Positions 6,262 through 10,812 of a stretch of DNA of 10,812 bases are shown here, piece after piece. How positions within the stretch are numbered: the stretch's first letter is position 1; each line of letters begins with the position of its first letter. The stretch is taken from the NCBI GenBank assembly GCA_021295935.1, contig JAGWBL010000090.1, positions 1 to 10,812 of the forward strand, in the 5' to 3' direction. The position numbers and the translations under genes are program-made. The DNA comes from Pseudomonadales bacterium. GTDB lineage: Bacteria > Pseudomonadota > Gammaproteobacteria > Pseudomonadales > Azotimanducaceae. The notes under the pieces were generated by a model. It saw only the letters and a list, made by a program, of their open reading frames with translations. It was not told the origin of the DNA and ran no database searches.

Positions 6262-7650
6262 CTATCGCCACCACCATGGCGAGAGCTGGGATTGTTGCAC
6301 CCTGAACAAGCGAGGCGGGGAGCTCAGCGTGTACCCCAGCTGCTCGCCGCCGCGAACCAGCCAGATCGTCGGCTCCACCCTCTGTTCCAGGACGTGTTGC
6401 ATGGTGGCGCGTAGCGACCAGACATGGTGGATCGTGTAGCGCCCAACTGAAGTCAGGACGTCTCCCGCCATTAGGCCAGCCTGATCCGCGACCGAACCGG
6501 GCCGAACGATCTCGATCATGACACCGCCTGCTGTCTGGGACCGCCTGGCAGGCGCGATGTCGGAGAAGAGCGCCCCTTCCAGCGCAGTCACTTCCGGTTG
6601 CACGGGTTGTCGTGAGAGCGTGGCCTCTCCGGTGGTGGCTTTGAGCGTAAGCTGCTCGCCATTTCGCTTCAAGGTGACGTCGATCTCTTCTCCCGGTTGC
6701 TTGAATGCGATCTTGCCCTGCAGGTCCGGCACATCGACAATCGCCTCGCCATCGATGGCGAGCACCACGTCGCCGACGTGTATGCCGGCGTCCGCGGCAG
6801 CGGAGCCGTAGAACACCTGTTGAACGACGACTTCGCCGTCCGATGCTGTCTCGTCCGTGGTGGAAGACGCGGCGTCGAACTCCAGCATGCTCACCCCGAG
6901 AAAGCCTCTCCGAAACTCGCCGTGCCGCGCAAGGTGACTGATGATCGTGCGCGTCATGTTGGATGGGATGGCGAATCCGATGCCGACATTGCCCCCGGTG
7001 CGCGAGTAGATCAGGGTGTTGATCCCGACAAGTCTGCCTCGGAGATCGATGAGGGCGCCCCCTGAGTTGCCCGGGTTGATGGAGGCGTCGGTCTGAATGA
7101 AGGTCTCGAGCCCACGTTGGGTCACGTCGCGCCTGCCAGTGGCGCTGACGATCCCGTAGGTCACTGTTTGCGCGAACCCGAACGGACTCCCGATGGCGAT
7201 CACGAAATCACCCACCCGCAGCTCGTCCGAGTCCCTGAACGTCATGGCGCTGAGGCTGTCCGCCTCGATCTGTAGCAGCGCGATGTCGGTTTGTGGATCC
7301 GTGCCCACAATGGTGGCTTCGAACTCCCGTTCGTCCTTCAACGAGACCGAGATGCTCGTGGCTCCCTCGACAACGTGATGATTGGTTACGATGTGGCCGC
7401 GTTCCGCGTCAATGATCACGCCCGATCCGCCGCCCTCGACGGACTCCAGCCGGCGCCAGACCGTTCGCACGGGGCGCTCTGTCTTCACGTTGACGACCGC
7501 AGCGGTGGCGCGCTCCAGGACCGGCGCGAGCGTGGGATTCCCCTCGGCGTCCGAGAGTTCCATGGGCCACCTGCCCATCGCGGTCGCACAGATCAGCAGA
7601 CACGCGGCAACCACAACAAGCCTGCTTGGCACAATTCGGTGTTTGGGCAT
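6262..7650 (-). CDS. Do-family (DegP/DegQ-type) periplasmic serine endoprotease with two PDZ domains
   Basis: Read from ATG at 7650, this is a 462-residue trypsin-like periplasmic protease and chaperone that degrades misfolded envelope proteins. A signal peptide spans residues 1-24 (KHR basic start, hydrophobic core, Ala-Thr-Ala site). The catalytic triad is His92 (in IVTNHHVVEG), Asp122 (in TDIALLQI) and Ser196 (in INPGNSGGAL). PDZ1 covers about 250-345 (GFLGVSML, DAGIHVGDVVLAIDG) and PDZ2 about 358-450 (PGSVADQAGLMAGDVL). Two PDZ domains and this length fit DegP/DegQ rather than the anchored single-PDZ DegS. A 22-codon extension to TTG 7716, overlapping the monooxygenase stop, is possible but would put a charged stretch before the signal peptide. 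GAAGGA lies about 12 nt before ATG 7650. The C-terminus ends unusually in Pro-Trp-Trp-Trp-Arg. The gene starts 62 bp after the monooxygenase and may be co-transcribed with it. Confidence 0.93.
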   Translation of the reverse strand: MPKHRIVPSRLVVVAACLLICATAMGRWPMELSDAEGNPTLAPVLERATAAVVNVKTERPVRTVWRRLESVEGGGSGVIIDAERGHIVTNHHVVEGATSISVSLKDEREFEATIVGTDPQTDIALLQIEADSLSAMTFRDSDELRVGDFVIAIGSPFGFAQTVTYGIVSATGRRDVTQRGLETFIQTDASINPGNSGGALIDLRGRLVGINTLIYSRTGGNVGIGFAIPSNMTRTIISHLARHGEFRRGFLGVSMLEFDAASSTTDETASDGEVVVQQVFYGSAAADAGIHVGDVVLAIDGEAIVDVPDLQGKIAFKQPGEEIDVTLKRNGEQLTLKATTGEATLSRQPVQPEVTALEGALFSDIAPARRSQTAGGVMIEIVRPGSVADQAGLMAGDVLTSVGRYTIHHVWSLRATMQHVLEQRVEPTIWLVRGGEQLGYTLSSPPRLFRVQQSQLSPWWWR

Positions 7651-7712
7651 CGAGCTGGGTGTCCTTCGGTGTTCGTCGAGTCGTAGATTCACGCCAAGAC
7701 GCTTGGGTTGCG

Positions 7713-8921
7713 TCAACCCGTTTGGGTTTCAGTCTGATCTAGTGGTACGGACTGGCCTGACGGTGCATCGTGAGCAAAGGTCCAGTCCGCGACACGTCGA
7801 GCCATACAGGCTGAACCCAAATCCCGAAACCAGGCAACCGGCGGACCGGCATGGTATGCGATTGCGAGCAGGCGGGCCTGACGGCCGAACTGTCTCACGC
7901 GCGATGCCCTCATTGACTGGAACTTGCGAAACGCGGGCTCGGGATGGTCCGACTGTTCCACGCAGCGGGCGAGCGAAGCGGCGTCTTCGATTGCCTTGGC
8001 CGCGCCTTGAGCGAAGAACGGCAAAATGGTGGAGCAGGCATCGCCGATCAGAATCGTCCTTCCTTGGTTCCAGCAGCGGGGAGGGTGCCGATGGATCAAG
8101 GGCCACACCTCCACTTCGTGATCTGGAATGGATGCGAGCAGCTGTCGCACGGACTTGTGCCACCCGCTAAGCCGCTCCAGGAGTTCGGTCCGCTCACGCG
8201 TCCTATTCCCTTGTTCAAGTTGCGGAGACGAACGCTTCAGCACAGCGACCACATTGATCGAGGAGCCGCCAGCGATCGAATAGTGGACCACGTGGGCATG
8301 GGGCCCGAGCCAGAGTTGGGTGCAGAGGTCTTCGCAGTCGCCGGCGAGGACGCGGTCACTTGGGACGAGGGTGCGCCAGGCTTCAAATCGTGGAGCCGGA
8401 GAGGGCTTGTCAGCGAACAGTGACTTCCTCACCCAAGAGTTTGATCCGTCAGCGCCAACCAGCCAGCGACCGATGAACTGCCTCCCGTTCGCGCAAATCT
8501 TGACGGAACTCGGAGTCGTTTCTAAGGCGGAGACGTCCACCCCTACTTCAATGGCGATTCCAGGGCGCGCTTTGGCAGCGCTTGAAATCAACCGGACGAG
8601 ATCTCGTCGTGAGACGCTGTAGTACGGATACCCGTAACGCTCGCGCACCGAGACCCCAAGGGCGATGCGTGAGAGCTCGCGGCCGGATCGCCAATGACGC
8701 AGACATACGGACTCGGGTTCGGACGCAATCTCCGCCAGTCTCGTGGGATCGACGATTCGAGCCAGAAGCCGAGTGGCATTGGGGCTCAGTTGGATGCCGT
8801 AACCCGGAGAGTCCCTGGACTGCTCCCTCTCCAGGACGCAGCAATCAATGCCGGCCTTTTCCAGGAAGAGCGCAGTCGTCAGGCCGGCGATGCCTCCGCC
8901 TGCGATGAGGACGTCAGTCAG
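7713..8921 (-). CDS. FAD-dependent monooxygenase (salicylate hydroxylase-like), predicted CTG start
   Basis: A 402-residue class A flavoprotein hydroxylase that should use NAD(P)H and O2 to hydroxylate an aromatic or similar substrate. My reading from CTG 8921 gives TDVLIAGGGIAGLTTALFLE, with the dinucleotide-binding GxGxxG at residues 8-13 and the ribose-binding Glu at 31 (VLEREQ). Next come YGIQLSPNATRLL (41-53) and GYPYYSVSRRDL. The NAD(P)H/FAD DG motif is GADGSNSWVR (156-165). The FAD phosphate-binding motif starts GDACSTILPFFAQG at 293. The usual GDAAH is changed to GDACS. GTG at 8648 (residue 92) would delete the whole Rossmann segment, and an in-frame TGA at 8931-8929 excludes earlier starts. 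AGGAG at 8934-8930 sits 8 nt before the CTG. The stop is TGA 7715-7713. The hypothetical gene upstream ends 12 nt before, implying co-transcription. Substrate unknown. Confidence 0.88.
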   Translation of the reverse strand: MTDVLIAGGGIAGLTTALFLEKAGIDCCVLEREQSRDSPGYGIQLSPNATRLLARIVDPTRLAEIASEPESVCLRHWRSGRELSRIALGVSVRERYGYPYYSVSRRDLVRLISSAAKARPGIAIEVGVDVSALETTPSSVKICANGRQFIGRWLVGADGSNSWVRKSLFADKPSPAPRFEAWRTLVPSDRVLAGDCEDLCTQLWLGPHAHVVHYSIAGGSSINVVAVLKRSSPQLEQGNRTRERTELLERLSGWHKSVRQLLASIPDHEVEVWPLIHRHPPRCWNQGRTILIGDACSTILPFFAQGAAKAIEDAASLARCVEQSDHPEPAFRKFQSMRASRVRQFGRQARLLAIAYHAGPPVAWFRDLGSACMARRVADWTFAHDAPSGQSVPLDQTETQTG

Positions 8922-8929
8922 AGACGGAT

Positions 8930-8934
8930 CTCCT
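8930..8934 (-). promoter_or_regulatory. Ribosome-binding site that fixes the monooxygenase CTG start
   Basis: On the minus strand, AGGAG is followed by an 8-nt spacer and then CTG (8921-8919), the first codon before the flavin-binding fold. Its first A is also the last base of the upstream gene's TGA stop. This spacing is ideal and no ATG, GTG or TTG exists at a usable distance in this frame. Confidence 0.6.
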
Positions 8935-9287
8935 CACATTGATGGCCATTGGCATATCCTCTTGCGCGAAGCGATGAGGAAGAGTGATCGCGCGGTGGTG
9001 TAGTCGATGGGAGTTCTGCCTCGCGAACTGGTGCCGGCGTTCTCGGGCAGCATTTCGTAGATCTTCGCGATCTCAAGGTGCGGATTCCGGATCAGGGGGC
9101 ACCTCATCGCGTGACCCTGTCCAGCTTCGATGTCGCCGAGCCAAGCCTCTTGCTCTTGCACCGAATCCACCGACGGGCCGATGAGCTCGCAGCTGGCTCT
9201 CATGCAATTGGTTGTGTGCAGCATGACTCCCGCGCTGGGGTGACAGGCAATCCGATTCCTGATCTCCTTGAATTCCTTTGCATCCAC
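8934..9287 (-). CDS. Hypothetical protein (117 aa), first gene of the monooxygenase-protease cluster
   Basis: I do not recognise the family. The GTG start at 9287 has AGGAG 5 nt upstream (9293-9297), and the frame ends in TGA at 8936-8934, only 12 nt before the monooxygenase start. Both facts, with a protein-like composition, argue for a real gene. No signal peptide or membrane segment is visible, so it should be cytoplasmic. Notable blocks are RIACHPSAGVMLHTTNCMRASC near residues 12-33 (shortened here to its Cys15, Cys28 and Cys33), GQGHAMRCPLIRNPHLEIAK at about 57-76, and a tail with TARSLFLIASRKRICQWP. The Cys-x4-Cys pair and two further cysteines (67, 111) could bind metal or be redox-active, but this is only inference. 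An ATG at 9283 lies in a different frame that ends quickly and is not favoured. Confidence 0.6.
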   Translation of the reverse strand: MDAKEFKEIRNRIACHPSAGVMLHTTNCMRASCELIGPSVDSVQEQEAWLGDIEAGQGHAMRCPLIRNPHLEIAKIYEMLPENAGTSSRGRTPIDYTTARSLFLIASRKRICQWPSM

Positions 9288-9292
9288 GACTG

Positions 9293-9297
9293 CTCCT
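9293..9297 (-). promoter_or_regulatory. Ribosome-binding site for the 117-aa hypothetical gene
   Basis: On the minus strand AGGAG is followed by the 5-nt spacer CAGTC and then GTG (9287-9285). It supports the GTG frame as translated. No clear promoter is visible in the 9298-9380 spacer upstream. Confidence 0.5.
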
Positions 9298-9361
9298 CAA
9301 CCTGTTGAACCAACGCATGTCGCAACTGCTTGTTAGAGAGCCTCGACATGGAGTTACCTGA

Positions 9362-9760
9362 GAGCCTACAGATTACTTTGTCGTGACTGAACGTGTCGCC
9401 GCCGACATCTCGAACCAGGAAAACAAGAGTCGCTGCGCTAAGACCTCGGCCTTCGGCCAGCTTGAGAAGCTATTCGCCGTCGATCCCGTCAAAGCAGAGG
9501 CAGTCGTTCGCTTCGCCCGGAAGGGCTGTTTGGGGGCTGGCGAAGGACCGGCCGTAGCAGTCGCGCTCAACCGAAGCTGCCGATTAGCGATCGAGGATCA
9601 GCGCGCGATCGGTCGCTAAGTTCGGGAATCAGGCATCTCCGGTATCTCGATTTCCATCGCGCACTTGCAGGTTCAGGCCGGTGGCGCAATGTCATTGCGC
9701 GATACGGAACGGGGCGTGAAGAGCTTGTTGAATCAGTGCCGCAGGTTCGCGTCGCAAGGC
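9362..9760 (+). pseudogene. PIN-domain-like remnant with an in-frame stop
   Basis: The plus-strand frame from 9362 (first start GTG 9383) reads YFVVTERVAADIS, then a stretch ending LGAGEGPAVAVALNRSCRLA and IEDQRAIGR before TAA at 9617-9619. This matches the middle of PIN-domain nucleases, where a G-x-GE-x-x-A-x-x-LA segment leads to an acidic L-x-I-D-D-x-x-A motif. After the TAA the same frame continues with protein-like sequence, VRESGISGISISIAHLQVQ and MSLRDTERGVKSLLNQCRRF, as expected for the C-terminal third of such a protein. The N-terminal strand with the first catalytic Asp is absent, since an in-frame TGA lies at 9359-9361. It is therefore probably a decayed VapC-like or DUF3368-like gene. 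No antitoxin partner is visible. The 3' border is approximate. Identification is by pattern and is tentative. Confidence 0.4.
9684..9700. repeat. Short near-perfect palindrome
   Basis: GCGCAATG (9684-9691) and CATTGCGC (9693-9700) are perfect 8-bp inverted arms around a single T. It lies within the PIN-like remnant, about 60 bp beyond the modC stop codon. The centre is too tight for a strong hairpin, so a protein-binding site or chance are both possible. Confidence 0.35.
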
Positions 9761-9762
9761 GG

Positions 9763-10812
9763 TCAGTTCCCCACGAGCGCTACGGACTTCACAAGGGCAT
9801 ACACTCTTTGGCCCCGTGAAATGTCCAGGTCATGGAGGGACGCGCGCGTTATCTGGCTCTTGAGGAGAGCGCCACTCGTTTCAAGATTGACTTGGCAGTG
9901 GGGAGAGAGAGGACTGCCGCTGATGCTGGCAACTGTCGCCGGGATCACGTTCCTGATGCTGAGTCCTCTTGGCTTGGATGTGGCGATAGCAACATCCCTC
10001 GCACGTATTCGCACACGAACTTCCTCGCCGCACTGCCGGTGGCGGACGGCGGGCACAAACAGTTTCATTTCGCTCCCGACCAGCTCCAGCAGCATCTGGT
10101 CCGGCTTGTATTCGGCGACGTCCATCGTGCAGACAGTGTGCTGGTCGTGGACCTCGCCCTTGTTCTCGCCAGCGGAACCCAGTACCGCATTGACGGGACC
10201 CTGTGCGACAACTCGTCCCTGATGAAGCAGCACCAGTTCGTCAGCAATCGTGGTGATTTCTTCAAGCTGATGACTTACAAGGATGATCGGAATTCCCGAA
10301 CTGCGGGCAACGTTTTCAATGTAAGGGAGGATCTCGAACTTCCTGTCGGCATCCATGCCGGAAAGCGGCTCATCCAGCAGAAGGAGACGCGGTTGACGCA
10401 GCAATGTGCGCCCCAGCGCAACCCGTCGTGCCTCGCCTCCGGAGAGTGCGTGGGTTCGATGGTTCAGCAGGTTACAAAGGTCCAGGGCATCAACCACGCT
10501 TTCGAAGGTTGTCGTCGGTTTGCGATTCCGGGACCATCTCAACGGGTACCTCAGATTGCCAGCGACATCGAGGTGATCGAACAAGCAAGGATTCTGGAAC
10601 ATGTATCCAACAGATCGCCGGTGCGCAGGAACGAACACTCCGGCACTCGAATCCAACCAGGTCTCGTTGCCCGCAACGATGCTGCCGTCGGCTCGCTCGA
10701 AACCGGCGATTGCGTTCAGAGTCGTGGGGTTGCCGCTCCCGCTGTGTGCCGCAAGTCCCGTGACACCCACGCCCCGCGCCACGTCGAGGGTGACTGGGAG
10801 TGCAGGCCACCC
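9763..10812 (-). CDS. modC: Molybdate ABC transporter ATP-binding protein ModC (5' end outside window), altered Walker A
   Basis: The ATPase subunit of the ModABC molybdate importer. The frame stays open to the window edge, upstream of GTG 10782, with GWPALPVTLDVARGVGVTGL before the P-loop. The gene therefore begins outside. Visible motifs, numbered from GTG 10782, are a Q-loop in VGYMFQNPCLFDHL (58-71), signature LSGGEARRVALGRTLL (113-128), Walker B RLLLLDEPLSGMDADRK (131-147) with ModC-typical EILPYIE, and H-loop LVSHQLEE. A C-terminal molybdate-binding Mop/TOBE domain (about 245-339) contains VRVRIRARDVAIA, LSIRNVIPATV and ALVKSVALVG, which distinguishes ModC from other ABC ATPases. The Walker A region reads HSGSGNPTTLNAIAG, where GSGK(T/S)T is expected. 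The ATP-binding Lys is Asn (AAC) and the next residue is Pro. ATP hydrolysis should be abolished if the base calls are right. modA and modB are expected beyond the right edge. Confidence 0.88.
   Translation of the reverse strand, partial: GWPALPVTLDVARGVGVTGLAAHSGSGNPTTLNAIAGFERADGSIVAGNETWLDSSAGVFVPAHRRSVGYMFQNPCLFDHLDVAGNLRYPLRWSRNRKPTTTFESVVDALDLCNLLNHRTHALSGGEARRVALGRTLLRQPRLLLLDEPLSGMDADRKFEILPYIENVARSSGIPIILVSHQLEEITTIADELVLLHQGRVVAQGPVNAVLGSAGENKGEVHDQHTVCTMDVAEYKPDQMLLELVGSEMKLFVPAVRHRQCGEEVRVRIRARDVAIATSKPRGLSIRNVIPATVASISGSPLSPHCQVNLETSGALLKSQITRASLHDLDISRGQRVYALVKSVALVGN

Noticed and set aside
7651..7716. TTG 7716 as the start of the Do-type protease
   Set aside because: It would place 22 mostly polar and charged residues before a normal signal peptide. 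ATG 7650 gives a standard exported protein of standard length.
7382..8170. Plus-strand 262-codon frame
   Set aside because: Antisense to the monooxygenase and the protease N-terminus. Arg/Ser/Pro-rich shadow translation.
9665..10222. Plus-strand 185-codon frame as an independent gene
   Set aside because: Its first part is in the same frame as the PIN-like relic and is treated as that relic's continuation. Its later part is antisense to modC and lacks protein-like features.

Overview
The window looks like chromosomal DNA of a moderately GC-rich Gram-negative bacterium, most likely a gammaproteobacterium. An outer-membrane TonB-dependent receptor with an N-terminal carboxypeptidase-regulatory-like domain, a secreted beta-propeller phytase and a two-PDZ periplasmic Do-type protease all point that way. 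Genus or species cannot be told from the sequence. Almost every gene is on the minus strand. The exceptions are a Nudix 3' end at the left edge and a broken PIN-domain relic near 9.4-9.8 kb.

Layout from left to right. Bases 1-341 (+) hold the C-terminal end of a NUDT19-like Nudix hydrolase. Bases 342-948 hold no convincing gene, only a weak 81-codon minus-strand candidate and a hairpin. A YajO-like aldo/keto reductase lies at 949-1980 (-). A phytate-scavenging pair follows: beta-propeller phytase (2079-3179, -), preceded in transcription order and directly abutted by its TonB-dependent receptor (3180 to about 6058, -). The receptor is split by a -1 frame displacement near 5635-5640, between its signal-peptide/regulatory domain and its plug. 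A 203-base gap (6059-6261) upstream of the receptor carries a perfect 9-bp-arm inverted repeat at 6088-6111, a good operator candidate.

A second minus-strand cluster is read in the order: hypothetical 117-aa protein (9287-8934), FAD-dependent aromatic-type monooxygenase (8921-7713), Do-family serine protease (7650-6262). The monooxygenase has no ATG, GTG or TTG that would keep its FAD-binding fold. The only suitable start is a CTG at 8921, placed 8 nt after an AGGAG ribosome-binding site. Then comes the plus-strand PIN-like relic with an in-frame TAA, and finally modC (9763 to the right edge, -), the molybdate ABC transporter ATPase. This ModC has lost the Walker A lysine while keeping its other ATPase motifs.

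Functionally, the receptor and phytase form a plausible phytate capture and dephosphorylation unit at the cell surface and periplasm, a known gene pairing. The other genes are ordinary metabolic, quality-control or transport genes with no clear link to it. I see no CRISPR array, tRNA, rRNA, insertion sequence or prophage. The notable points are local: the receptor frameshift with loss of the expected TonB-box segment, the CTG start, the altered Walker A motif, the operator-like palindrome and the PIN relic. Several depend on single bases, so assembly or read error must be excluded.
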